From Chionoecetes opilio (taxonomy: Eukaryota > Arthropoda > Malacostraca > Decapoda > Majidae), in the NCBI GenBank assembly GCA_016584305.1, contig JACEEZ010019117.1:256503-320502 (forward strand): a stretch of 64,000 bases of DNA, read 5' to 3'. Made by a program: the position numbers and the translations under genes. The notes below the pieces were generated by a model. It worked only from the letters and a program-made list of their open reading frames with translations, did no database searches and was not told where the DNA came from. This document shows, in pieces, positions 11,254-62,190 of the stretch (the first letter of the stretch is position 1; each line of letters begins with the position of its first letter).

Positions 11254-12013
11254 CAGTGGCGTCACCGTGGGGGGGCTAAGGGGGACTTAGCCCCCCCAAG
11301 TCAAGGACTCAGCCCCCCAAAAATTGCTGCTAGTAGCCTGCTACCCCAAAACAATAAAAAGGAATATTTATTCAATTTTCCATGCCAGAGCAAACCCTTA
11401 TTTTTTCACACTTTTATAGAAAAATTGGTTTGATGTTTCATTTAAATGTTGAAATATGTTTGCTCTGCGGGAGGCAGGTTAACACAGGATGGGAGGCAGG
11501 TTAAGGCAGTGGGAGCCAGGGTAAGGCAGTGGGTGGCAGGGTAACACAGGACGGGAGGCAGGTTAACACAGGATGGGAGGCAGGTTAAGGTACATGTACC
11601 TGGCATGTACCTGTTTTTGTGCAATAAGGGAAATACCTTGAATATATTGTAAGTTTATATTTATATATTTTTTTCATTATCAAGATAAAACCTTACTGAC
11701 AAACAAACCAAAAACGTACATGGTGCAATTCCTTTGTGTTTGTTAGTGGAGAGAGAAAACTGGCAATTTTATTATTTTGTATAAACAGAATAAAATTTTT
11801 CTTCAAATTATCAAATTTAGTTAATATGGTATGATGCATGGTATAGCTATTAATTTATGTGTCATGTAATTAAAGCTTAATTCCACTTTCTTCTCTTTTT
11901 TTGGGCCTCAAAATTACCCCCCGACCCCCCAGCTGGATAGGCTCGCTGCGCTCGCCCATCACCACCCCGGGGCTAAAGCCCCCCCCAATTTTTTTTTCCT
12001 GGTGACGCCACTG
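11254..12013. mobile_element. hAT-like non-autonomous element, copy 1 (8-bp TSD)
   Basis: The terminal inverted repeats are CAGTGGCGTCACC and GGTGACGCCACTG. The 8-bp direct repeat TGTATAGA flanks it (11246-11253 and 12014-12021). An 8-bp duplication and CAG-type ends are typical of hAT elements. The interior (760 bp in all) has no transposase. It has G-rich and C-rich subterminal blocks and a short tandem GGGAGGCAGGTTAA repeat at 11467-11590. A second copy in opposite orientation is at 54995-55624. Confidence 0.85.
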
Positions 12014-12274
12014 TGTATAGACCACTGATCTATATAACATGGATCGCGGAAGCCTGGCTCAGCACTGGTTCCAACTGTCCGCCATCTTGCCGTAACCAAA
12101 ACAAAGCCTTGTTTCTGCGGCTCGCATTGCTGTCTGGCTGTGTTATCGCCTCGTCATGCCAAGCTGTGCTTGCTGTCTAGCTGTGTTATCGCCTCGTCAT
12201 TCCAAGCTGTGCTGCTATGTCCTGTACAAACAGACCAGGACCTGGAAGTGGCAAATCTTTCCACCTGTGAGTAA

Positions 12275-12420
12275 CACCACACACACACACACGCACCCAC
12301 CCACCACACACCCACCCACCCACCCACACACCCACCCACACCCACACCCACACACCCCCAGACACCCACACCCACACCACACACACACCCACACCCACAC
12401 CCACTCCCCACCCAGCCCAT
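12275..12420. repeat. (CCCACA)n-type low-complexity repeat
   Basis: Degenerate CCCA/CACA runs inside the composite element. Confidence 0.85.
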
Positions 12421-12639
12421 CCACTCTTAATCCATCTACCCACTCCAGTCATCCAACTACTAGTTAAAAAAAAATAAAGGTGGATATGGTATACATTTTT
12501 TTATATAAGTAGATATAGATATAAGTATATTTTTTTATACTTGTTAACAATTAGTGGGGAACGGAAGCAGACCTGAGTGCGGTTATGATACAAATGATCA
12601 TAGCGCTTCCTAATAAGCGGTGCTTGTTCTAATGGAGAT

Positions 12640-14020
12640 AGCTTTATCGACCCGTAAGTCTAACATCAGTGGTGGGTAAATTATTGGAATCTATTATTGC
12701 AAAAAACATTAGAGAGCACTTAGATAAACATAGTTTGATCAATGATTCACAACATGGATTCACCAAGGGTAGGTCATGTCTCACCAATTTATTGAGTTTT
12801 TATAGGAAAGTTTATGAGACGGCAGATAATGATAAGGATTATGATATAATATACCTGGACTTTAGTAAGGCATTTGACAAAGTACCACACGAGCGACTCT
12901 TAAATAAGGTTAGGGCTCATGGTATCGATGGGAAGGTTCTTCATTGGATCAGAGCTTGGCTAAGTAATAGGCAACAAAGGGTTACAATTAATGGTTCCAA
13001 ATCTGAATGGGGACTGGTAACAAGTGGAGTTCCACAAGGGTCTGTTTTGGGCCCATTACTATTTTTGATTTACATCAACGACTTGGATAGTGGGATTAGC
13101 AGTGATATCAGCAAGTTTGCTGATGATACTAAGTTAGGTAGGATTATTGGATCACAGTCTGACGTAAACATATTGCAGGGAGACTTAGATAAACTTAACG
13201 AGTGGGCAGTCAGATGGCAGATGGAATTTAATATTGATAAATGTAGCGTTATGAATGTTGGTAGAAAAAACCCTGGTAATAAATACACCATAAGCAATGT
13301 ATCGCTGAAAAGATCAGAAGGTGAAAAAGATCTTGGAGTGAGGGTGAGCCCAGACCTCCGACCTAGGAAACAATTTATTGAGGCCAGAAATAGAGCTAAT
13401 AGAGTATTAGGATTCATTACCAGAAGTGTTAAAAGTAGAAGTGCGGAAGTTATTCTAAAGCTTTATCTGGCTCTAGTCAGGCCTCACCTAGACTATGCAG
13501 TTCAGTTTTGGTCTCCATATTACAGGATGGATATAGTGTTGTTAGAAAAAGTGCAGAGAAGGATGACCAAAATGATACAAGGGATGCGTAACTTTAGTTA
13601 TGAGAGGAGATTGAAGTTATTAAAATTACACTCACTCGAGAGACGCAGAGTAAGGGGCGATTTGATAGAAGTTTTTAAGTGGATAAAGGGATTTAATAAA
13701 GGAGAGGTAGGAAAAGTTCTTACGGCTTTTAACCAGGGTAGAACAAGAAGTAACGGATTCAAGCTGGAAAAGCGTAGATTTAGAAAGGAAATAGGGAAAA
13801 ACTGGTTCACAAATAGGGTGGTGAATGAGTGGAATAGTCTCAGTAGACAAATAGTTAGTGCGGAGTCATTAGGGAGCTTTAAAGGGGAGCTGGATAGGTT
13901 CATGGATGGGGATGAAAGGTGGATGTAGGTAGTGTTAGGTGACAGGAACTACCACGTGTAGGCCTCGCGGCCTCTTGTAGCTTCCTTATTTTCTTATGTT
14001 CTTATGTTCTTTATTTTGCG
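12640..14020 (+). mobile_element. CR1-like LINE, 5'-truncated, with intact RT-to-stop frame
   Basis: The frame opens near 12642 in the YRPVSLTS motif of a LINE reverse transcriptase and runs to the stop at 13928. The 3' UTR ends in TTCTTATGTTC repeats and an A-rich tail near 14020. The endonuclease and ORF1 are missing. Truncation at the 5' end is usual for target-primed reverse transcription. Confidence 0.85.
12669..13928 (+). CDS. Non-LTR retrotransposon reverse transcriptase (C-terminal 419 aa)
   Basis: Polymerase motifs appear in order, numbered from 12669: QHGFTKGRSC (28-37), the catalytic Asp motif YLDFSKAFDKVPH (62-74), VPQGSVLGP (121-129) and FADDTKL (150-156). These are followed by the thumb and a C-terminal Arg/Lys-rich region of the type seen in CR1/Jockey-group elements (LVRPHLDYAVQFWSP; YSERR-like; final FKGELDRFMD). 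The polymerase core Asp residues are present and no stop interrupts it. It lacks the endonuclease, so it is not autonomous. GTG at 12669 is not a real start; the frame continues upstream. Confidence 0.85.
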   Translation: MVGKLLESIIAKNIREHLDKHSLINDSQHGFTKGRSCLTNLLSFYRKVYETADNDKDYDIIYLDFSKAFDKVPHERLLNKVRAHGIDGKVLHWIRAWLSNRQQRVTINGSKSEWGLVTSGVPQGSVLGPLLFLIYINDLDSGISSDISKFADDTKLGRIIGSQSDVNILQGDLDKLNEWAVRWQMEFNIDKCSVMNVGRKNPGNKYTISNVSLKRSEGEKDLGVRVSPDLRPRKQFIEARNRANRVLGFITRSVKSRSAEVILKLYLALVRPHLDYAVQFWSPYYRMDIVLLEKVQRRMTKMIQGMRNFSYERRLKLLKLHSLERRRVRGDLIEVFKWIKGFNKGEVGKVLTAFNQGRTRSNGFKLEKRRFRKEIGKNWFTNRVVNEWNSLSRQIVSAESLGSFKGELDRFMDGDERWM

Positions 14021-14059
14021 AAGAAAAAAAAAAAAAAAAAAAGTATACCTTGTGGTTAA

Positions 14060-14232
14060 AGTTAGGTTAGGTTTCATTACAACCTATAAGGTTAGGTTAG
14101 GTTTCATTAAAACCTTTAAGGTTAGGTTAGGTTTCATTAAAACCTATAAGGTTAGGTTAGGTTTCATTAAAACCTTTAAGGCTAGCTAGGTTAGGTTTCA
14201 TTAAAACCTATAAGGTTAGGTTAGGTTTCATT
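14060..14232. repeat. 30-bp minisatellite with TTAGG motifs
   Basis: About six copies of a unit containing GGTTAGGTTAGG and TTTCATTAAAACCT. Because 30 is a multiple of three it reads as a KVRLGFIKT(Y/F) repeat, but this is not a credible protein. Confidence 0.9.
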
Positions 14233-14240
14233 AATATTAT

Positions 14241-14760
14241 TATCATTTTTTTTTTGGGGGGGGGGGGGGTTGCGCAAAATAAAACTATCTCCATTGCAAC
14301 AAGCACCTATTGTAGGCCAAGAAAAAATAGTTGATGTCTCTTAAAACGACCGCAAAACTCTCGTCCATTATTACCAACAGTTGTTTCGTAGTCTATATGA
14401 AACCCTAGTCGTTTCGTACACTCAGCTCAGAGTTGAACTTGACTACTAGAGTTACGAAACGACACCAGGTATGTACGAAAATACTCAAAATCAGTGTACG
14501 AAACTAACTACTTTCAATTCAATATACCTAATTAAAAAAGGTTTTTTGATTAGGCCAAAGGTTTTTGATTAATTTAAACTTCCTGTAATCCCCGCGAGTA
14601 GCTTCTATGGACCACTGTGGCTCGCGCCGTACCCGTGGCCGCGGCGGTACGGGGCTGGCGCCGTTATAGTGGACGAGAACTGCGCGTTCGCTCATTAGGT
14701 CAGACACACACACACTCGGGGGCTAACACTGCACTCTTAGCCTCTCGCTTTACCACATAC
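14241..14760. other. Interior of composite element without recognised feature
   Basis: A G homopolymer near 14257-14269, then unrecognised sequence with repeated CGTTTCGTA / TACGAAAC motifs (14380-14510). No gene is seen. Confidence 0.45.
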
Positions 14761-14764
14761 ACCA

Positions 14765-15055
14765 CACCTGTCACTACACACCTGTACGGCCTCGCAACAC
14801 ACATGTCACTACACACCTGTACGGCCTCACAACACACCTGTCACTACACACCTGTACGGCCTCGCAAGACACCTGTCACTACACACCTGTACGGCCTCGC
14901 AAGACACCTGTCACTACACACCTGTACGGCCTCGCAAGACACCTGTCACTACACACCTGTACGGCCTCGCAACACACCTGTCACTACACACCTGTACGGC
15001 CTCGCAAGACACCTGTCACTACACACCTGTACGGCCTCGCAACACACCTGTTGTC
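14765..15055. repeat. 35-bp minisatellite, about 8 copies
   Basis: The unit contains CACCTGTACGGCCTCGCAA and ACACCTGTCACTACA. Start-to-start spacing is 35 bp, so all three frames stay open and give a false repetitive ORF. Confidence 0.9.
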
Positions 15056-15117
15056 TGTGTATCACCGTAAATAAATGACTTGGAAGGTTCGACGATGCAC
15101 TAGGTTGGAAGTTTAGT

Positions 15118-15228
15118 CGTAGTAGTAGTAGTAGGTGTTAATAGTAGTTGTAGGTGGTAATAGTAGTAGTAGGTGGTAATAGTAGTAGTAGTAGTAGGTG
15201 TTAATAGTAGTAGTAGGTGGTAATATAG
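15118..15228. repeat. (AGT)n-derived repeat
   Basis: AGTAGT runs alternating with AGGTGGTAAT or AGGTGTTAAT. Confidence 0.85.
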
Positions 15229-15468
15229 GCTATCACATGCCAGCAGCCAACACCCAGCCACTGCCTGGCCGGCCCATGTATTTGTTTTGGTTATGACAAG
15301 ATGGCGGCTGGTGACTTCAGTATCTCGGCCACAGCTAGCCCAGATCCGCGATCCATGTTATATAGATCAGTGGTATAGACGCATGCATGAGGTGAAGTGG
15401 AGGTGTGGAAGATGTACAGTTAGGAATGTTATTCATTGAAAGAATCTCCATATTCTTATAGTATCTTG

Positions 15469-15474
15469 TTTATT
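15469..15474 (-). terminator. Polyadenylation signal AATAAA of DNAL1
   Basis: On the minus strand AATAAA lies about 15 nt after the DNAL1 stop codon (15490-15492), giving a very short 3' UTR. Confidence 0.6.
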
Positions 15475-15489
15475 CAGTAATTGCGTCTT

Positions 15490-15767
15490 TTACTCCGCCT
15501 CTTTCCCACTTGTGTTCTGTTCCTGTGGCTGCGGCGGTGTCTGCTCCTCCCCCCCCTGTCCCTCCTCCTGCCGTGCTTGCTCCTCTTCTGGCTGTGATTG
15601 TTGTGGCTCCTGCTGCTGCTTCGGTTGTTGCTTTTGTTCAATGATAAGCTCGTCGTCTATGTCACGAATGATAGGAAGACCGTCCAGCTTCTTCAGCCCT
15701 GTCAGTTTGCGCTCCACCTCAGACCTCCATGTCCCCTCCGTAGAGTGTTTCTCCTCCAGCGGGTTAC
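15490..15767 (-). CDS. DNAL1: DNAL1 exon 6 with Gln/Glu-rich tail
   Basis: Encodes [28 protein letters not shown], then a lineage-specific Gln/Glu/Pro-rich tail ending GKEAE and TAA. Confidence 0.9.
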
Positions 15768-18668
15768 CTGGAGCAACAGGGGATGAGGGGGTTTGATGGT
15801 GATGTTAGAACAACAAGAATACATAGCTGCTAAAATTACAATACATCTTCATAATGTTGTTCCCAATGAGAGTAATGGGATGCATTTACCTACGAAATTG
15901 AGTTCTTCCATCGTTGTCACCTCTAGCAGCTTCATGAACTCAGACCAATCCTTTACTAGGTTGTTGGCCATGAAGAGAACCTGCGAGAGAGAGAGAGATT
16001 TTTTTTTTTTTTATCTTCAGAGAACTCTAACAATGGCAATAAGACCACATGTATGTTCTTCAGATATAACCAAGTAATTACCTTGCACCGTGATCTTGTG
16101 TTCCCCTCTCACATCAACAAATTTTATTTGCGTTCTTTCAGGGCCAGTAGGTACATGTGCTTGTCTGGCAAATGAACAATAATTTCAGATTCATACATGC
16201 AGTGCCAACTTAATCCAGCTTGTCTCACATCTACCAGCCACTGCGGCACCTGTGCGCGGAAAACTGTACTGAATCAATCAGAAAGGAGCTTCTCAGGAAT
16301 CAGATCAGAGACGACACGGTATCGTCTCTGCATATCCTAAAGCTTATTGGTCGATTAAGGGATCCATTAATCGAACAAGTTCGCATGGGTGTCGTCCACA
16401 CCCATGCGAAGGCAACACTAATAACTTTTCGGTCATACTCGATCGTATGTGATACCAACAATGGCTTGTTGGTTGGGCTGGCTCACATGCAAGCAAGACA
16501 CTACAGTTGTAGTACATTACCTTCAACTTCTTTAATGCACCGATTCCTTTCAGCTTTTCTATGAGGTTGTAAGAGATCCATAGCTGCTCCAGTGTCTCCG
16601 CCAACACCTCCTGTACAAAGAAATGGAGAGAGAGTATCAAAATACTTGTATCACCATCTTGTCATTCTATAGTATGCAATTGTAGTGTGTTAAACAAAAT
16701 ACTTTGGATGACAATCAGATTGAGTAAGAGACAAAATATACGCTCAAAATCATCCACGCACTAGCTCGTTTATGCGCTAACGTCGATCTCGGGCATTAAA
16801 GTTCAAGGTTTGAAACGTTAATTGGCGCATATACCTGAATTGTTTGACAAATCTTACACCAAGGTTTTACATAAAAATTTGTTATTTTCATGTTATGGTC
16901 CCAGGAATCATAACGGAGAATCATGCGTAAGAAAATTAAAAGGATGGATGCGCCATATGATTCTGGCGAAATGTTGGTCACACACAAAAACACAAAAACA
17001 CTCAAAAAAATTGTTTGATTGTCACACAAAATTTTGTGACATGAAAATCTTCAAACAAACGAACACACACACGCACACACACATTTATGGAGTTACGGAC
17101 TCTCTCTCTCTCTCTCTCACCAGGCCGGCTAGACTCTTGATATTGTTCCTTCCGAGGCTCAAAATTCGAAGGCTGCGTAGATTGTTGAGATGACTGAGCT
17201 TCTCGATCATGTTAGTGGAGAGGGAGAGCTTCCTGAGGAGAAAACATGTATACCGTACTGTTGCTTTCTGCGCTACCACTTAATTACGTAATTTATTGAT
17301 CCAGAAAGGGAAAGGAAATTCAAGGAATGTGGGTCTGGTAATCTCGGCATGTCAATTATAATGATCTACCTTCTTGCCCTTCCTGGAAATGTTATAGAAA
17401 TTCTAAGGGTTGGATACTTTTGGGACACAATTAAACACCTCGCCGTGGACAGGCAGTTTGTTGGACTGCTACTGTGCTACATCTGCGTCAGAGGCAACAT
17501 TACACTGCTATAGTAGTACTGTTGCAACGATGTATCAGATTTACAATGGGGTGATAAAATCTATTGTTTTTCCAACGTTAAGTTCATGATGGACATGGAG
17601 ATAAACAAACTAGGTGAATATACATACATATTGAAATCTGACCTGGAGGCATCTTATAAGACATTCATAGCTTTTCTACGTAGATAACACTATAGTCGCC
17701 ACCTGTACTAATGTCGCCATGCGCTATATATTACGAATTATAGCATCACTACTGGTTTGTATGTGCCACTAAAGATGATACACAAAAGTTTATATCATGA
17801 CTATAATCTACCCTGTTTCAGTGATGTTTTATGCTTTGAATCTGCAAGTATAAACTGTTTCAAATTTCACTATTCGTTCTTTTTTCGCGCGACGACAGAC
17901 AGCAGCTCATCACCTTTCGGGCGGGAGGACATAAACACTAGCTGGCGACCTTAGTGTAGCCGTTATCAAGGACGCCACCCTGCATGGTGATATTTTGGTA
18001 ATTTGTTCATTTATAGCCATAATATGACACAGATGAAGACACGAACTGACACAGACTCTCCAGATATGCCCTTTAAACTTTCCTGAAATCATGGATGCAG
18101 AAATGTAAGTATAAACGCCACTAAACGTCTGTAAATCGAAAAGAAATATTGCCCTGGCGACTTTAATGTTATCTACGGTAGGCCATTTACAGACACGATC
18201 GAGATTTGCTATATCTGACCTCAAATGTTTTTCTCACCTCATCATCATCATCATCATTACTTATCTTTCCTCATCGCACCCTCATCCCCCACTCACTCGC
18301 AGGCTGTCAGGTTCTGGAGAGATGCATCCAGTTTTTCAATGGGAGGCTGCACACCGATCAGCTTCACCTCTGTTGCCTCGGTCGCTTTTTCTCCCGTGTT
18401 CTCCTCCCACTGCCTCAGCGCCTCGCGAGTGCTGGTGCTCTTTTGAGAGTCTCCGCCCTTGCTCTGGGACTGGGCGAGAGGCAGTTATAATAACGGAGAT
18501 CAGTATTCAATGTGTATGCTGGATAATTTGGTGGACTATCAATTTTTTGGGTCTGGAGTGAAATATAATGCCATTCCTGGATAACAGCTGAAACTTACGA
18601 ATATTATGTAATGCTAGCACATTTTTGGAATTATTAGTTTGCCCTCGCATTGCCATTTTACTCACCAT
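15490..18668 (-). CDS. DNAL1: Axonemal dynein light chain 1, complete (6 exons, 248 aa)
   Basis: This is the leucine-rich-repeat light chain of the outer dynein arm, which binds the gamma heavy-chain motor domain and microtubules in motile cilia. Six exons on the minus strand: 18668-18666 (ATG only, donor GTGAGT), 18469-18297, 17232-17121, 16610-16521, 15980-15890, 15767-15490. All phases agree and give 248 residues. Family hallmarks are in order: [108 protein letters not shown]. Beyond the usual roughly 190 residues it has an extra tail of about 50 residues rich in Gln and Glu. The start assignment (ATG as its own exon) is an inference supported by phase, the donor and the upstream X-box. 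Head-to-head with the B56 gene. Confidence 0.92.
15890..15980 (-). CDS. DNAL1: DNAL1 exon 5
   Basis: 91 nt encoding [19 protein letters not shown] to NFV. Acceptor CTCTCGCAG after a CT run, donor GTAAAT. Confidence 0.92.
16521..16610 (-). CDS. DNAL1: DNAL1 exon 4
   Basis: 90 nt, phase 0 on both sides, encoding the [14 protein letters not shown] repeat. Acceptor TCTTTGTACAG, donor GTAATG. Confidence 0.93.
17121..17232 (-). CDS. DNAL1: DNAL1 exon 3
   Basis: 112 nt encoding LRRs 1-2 ([10 protein letters not shown] to NNIKSLAGL). Acceptor TTCTCCTCAG, donor GTGAGA, followed by a CT/GA run in the intron. Confidence 0.92.
18297..18469 (-). CDS. DNAL1: DNAL1 exon 2
   Basis: N-terminal helix region. 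Acceptor CTCGCCCAG ends at 18470; an alternative AG six bases on is also in frame. Donor GTGAGT starts at 18296. Confidence 0.85.
18666..18668 (-). CDS. DNAL1: DNAL1 exon 1 (start codon only)
   Basis: ATG immediately followed by donor GTGAGT. Joining to 18469 gives [19 protein letters not shown] in phase 0. No other in-frame Met exists upstream of the conserved domain in exon 2, which forces an upstream start exon. Confidence 0.6.
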
Positions 18669-18780
18669 TTCTTATATGCGGCAAAGAGCACTTGGTTACA
18701 AGGACTGCATCAGATAAAATTAGTCCAATCATGGAGAGTGAAATGTAGAAGTAGCCGGCGCGCCGCAACCTAGTTTACGT

Positions 18781-18794
18781 GTAACCATGGCAAC
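18781..18794 (-). promoter_or_regulatory. RFX X-box upstream of DNAL1
   Basis: GTAACCATGGCAAC fits the bipartite X-box consensus GTHNYYATRRNAAC at all 14 positions. It is near-palindromic, so strand is formal. It lies about 113 bp before the DNAL1 ATG, the usual position for RFX control of ciliary genes. Confidence 0.85.
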
Positions 18795-19562
18795 AGCACG
18801 GCGACCGCCGCAGACGCACGAAAGTAATGAATATACTCCCAGTTGTGATTGTCAATAGTCTGGATGAATAAAAAGTAGCATTTATGTTACAGAAATAAAT
18901 TATCTTCTTATCTAATGTATTATTATAATGCCGGGCAGCATATGGTATACTAATTCATGTTAGATAAAGTTGAAGGGGTAAAAAAGGAGACAGAAAGGGC
19001 TAACCATGGGAAGAAAGGTATTAATGTAATTTAAAGGGTGATTTCTGTGACACTAGATGCCTATATACAGTTATATTTGCAAACCACCTTGAGTACCTAC
19101 TACCGTAGGTAAGATACGGACTATTGCACGTAATCGATTATCACCCTTTCAATATTCTTTAACCTTAATTCAGTAATTCAGTGCAGAACTCGTGAAATGA
19201 ACAAACACATTAATTTATCATGATTTCAAGCATTATATTTATTTACAAGACCTTTAGATATCCCGGATCCTCCCTAGTCATAGATCAAGACAAGAGAGCA
19301 TCAAGAGGGAGTGTGAGGGTGTAGTAGTTGCAGGAGGTAGTGCACTGTGGCAGCGGCTGACTATTAACACTGAAAAAACCGGCGTCCTAAGCATCCTTTG
19401 AGGCCGCCCCGTAGGTCGTGTGTCGCGCCACCCCGAGGGACCTGAGGGATGGGGCTGAGGACGTGCAGGAAGGACAGACGGAGATGAAAAGACGAGTGGA
19501 AGCTGGAGGAGGGAGAGAGAGGGTCCCGTCATGCTCATTCTCCGGAACAAGTGAATGAAGAC
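18795..19562. other. Intergenic region between divergent genes
   Basis: AT-rich until about 19270, then GC-rich toward the B56 promoter. Open frames in 19278-19653 on the minus strand show no domain and probably reflect the GC-rich promoter. Confidence 0.5.
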
Positions 19563-19688
19563 CACGTGACCCAAACGGACCAATCAGCGGCCAGGGATCA
19601 CCACGCCCGACGGACCAATCAGCGGCTGAGGATCTCCCAGCCCGACGGACCAATCAGCGGCCAGAGGTACCTCGCCCGACGGACCAAT
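19563..19688 (+). promoter_or_regulatory. Promoter: E-box plus four tandem CCAAT (NF-Y) boxes
   Basis: CACGTGAC (19563-19570, USF/MiT type) is followed by four GGACCAATCAGCGG motifs with CCAAT at 19580, 19615, 19650 and 19684. The spacing of 35, 35 and 34 bp arises from a 35-bp tandem repeat whose other bases have drifted. The layout matches multi-CCAAT NF-Y promoters. It lies about 90 bp before the ATG at 19777. Confidence 0.75.
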
Positions 19689-19776
19689 CAGCGGCCGGAG
19701 ATTAGGCACAAGAGACGTAAACTCGCGTGTAAACAAGTGAAAGTCTACTACAAAGTACAAAATAAAGCAGGTGGAA

Positions 19777-60579
<40,803 letters not shown>

Positions 60580-60639
60580 GTAAGTACAGACTTCTGCTGT
60601 TACTAGAGATACACTTGATATTATTATTATTATTATTAT

Positions 60640-62190
60640 TATTTTTATTTGTTTTTGTACATCAAAAGGGACTGACCACATGCAGGAAAACAACAACAAC
60701 AAATAGCCCACTTTGATGTTAGTCCCCATAAATCAGATAGGAAGAGACAGTAAAGAGGAAGGGCCTATTTAGTTTGGTAAGTGTCTTGATATTTTTCTCT
60801 TGAAAAAAATGAAGTCGAAGAAAGGTGGAAAAACAGAAAAGGAAGAGAGTTTCAGAGTTTACCAGTGAAAGGGATGAAACTGTGATGATACTGGATAACT
60901 CTTGCATTAGTAAGATAGACAGAATAGGGATGAAACTGTGATGATACTGGATAACTCTTGCATTAGTAAGATAGACAGAATAGGGATGAAACAGTGATGA
61001 CACTGGATAACTCCTGCATTAGTAAGATAGACAGAATAGGGATGAAACAGTGATGACACTGGATAACTCTTGCATTAGTAAGATAGACAGAATAGGGATG
61101 AAACAGTGATGACACTGGATAACTCTTGCATTAGTAAGATAGACAGAATAGGGATGAAACAGTGATGATACTGGATAACTCTTGCATTAGTAAGATAGAC
61201 AGAATAGGGATGAAACAGTGATGATACTGGATAACTCTTGCATTAGTAAGATAGACAGAATAGGGATGAAACAGTGATGACACTGGATAACTCTTGCATT
61301 AGTAAGATAGACAGAATAGGGATGAAACAGTGATGATACTGGATAACTCTTGCATTAGTAAGATAGACAGAATAGGGATGAAACAGTGATGACACTGGAT
61401 AACTCTTGCATTAGTAAGATAGACAGAATAGGGATGAAACAGTGATGACACTGGATAACTCTTGCATTAGTAAGATAGACAGAATAGGGATGAAACAGTG
61501 ATGATACTGGATAACTCTTGCATTAGTAAGATAGACAGAATAGGGATGAAACAGTGATGATACTGGATAACTCTTGCATTAGTAAGATAGACAGAATAGG
61601 GATGAAATAGTGATGATACTGGATAACTCTTGCATTGGTAAGATAGACAGAATAGGGATGCGAATGAATAGAAAGTTGTGCAGCGAGGCTGCGGGAGAGG
61701 GGGGGGAGGCATGAAGTTAGCAAGTTCAGAAGAGCAGTGAGCATGACATTAATGATAGAAGATAGCAAGAGAAGCAACAACGCGGCGATGATTGAAATTG
61801 AAGACAGTCAGTCAGTCAGAGGAAGAGAGTTGATGAGACGAAGAGCTTTTGACTCAATTTTGTTTAAGAGAGCCGTATGAGTGGATCGTCCCCAAACATG
61901 AGATGTGTACTCCATACATAGGCAGAGCAAGCATCTGAGAGGGAGAAAAAAATTTAGGCAGATGCCTCAGAACACCAAACTTCATAGAAGCTGACTTAAC
62001 AAGAGAATAATGAGATGTGAAACTTTTTGTTTAAGATGTGTGTCATTGAAGAAGGGATAGTTGTCTGGAAGATTGCATCAAGTAGATGTGTAAAGAAATT
62101 GAGTTGTTTAGACATTGAAGAAATCAAGGTTTGCGGTGTCCTATACCTTCTGATCAGGCAGTGAAGATCACTGCAGCATCTCTTCATGAA
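60640..62190 (-). pseudogene. Non-LTR retrotransposon 3' part, with a 56-bp internal expansion
   Basis: On the minus strand: MKFGVLRHLPKFFSPSQMLA (about 61980), RRVVASLAIFYH, SSELANFMPPPLPQPRCTTF (61720), the repeated HPYSVYLTNARVIQYHH block, then LVNSETLFLFCF (60860). The order is that of the C-terminal end of decapod LINE ORF2 proteins. Stops and frameshifts show it is dead. It lies in the intron after PPP2R5 exon 12. Confidence 0.7.
60871..61662. repeat. 56-bp tandem repeat, about 14 copies
   Basis: The unit contains GGGATGAAACAGTGATGATA and CTCTTGCATTAGTAAGATAG. Landmarks at 60927 and 60983 are 56 bp apart and the spacing holds along the array. Copies differ mainly at GATGATACT versus GATGACACT. 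The array has no spacers, so it is not a CRISPR. Confidence 0.95.

Larger units (their letters stand above)
12022..15373. mobile_element. 3.35 kb composite element with long inverted ends
   Basis: The left end starts CCACTGATCTATATAACATG and the right end is the inverse, ending CATGTTATATAGATCAGTGG. Farther in, the inverted match continues in patches (GATCGCGGA, GCCATCTTG, ACCAAAACAAA). TATAGA flanks both sides (12016-12021 and 15374-15379), a probable target duplication. The interior holds a CCCACA repeat, a CR1-like LINE, a 30-bp minisatellite, a 35-bp minisatellite and AGT repeats. No DNA transposase is seen. Confidence 0.7.

Noticed and set aside
14617..15078. 153-codon ORF with repeated HTCTASQ / THLYGLA
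   Set aside because: Product of the 35-bp minisatellite; each unit shifts frame, so all frames are open by chance.
19278..19653. Minus-strand ORFs between the divergent genes
   Set aside because: They overlap the GC-rich promoter and CCAAT repeats of the B56 gene and show no domain.
60871..61662. CRISPR-like regular repeat array
   Set aside because: Units are contiguous without spacers, the host is eukaryotic, and the unit derives from a LINE coding segment.
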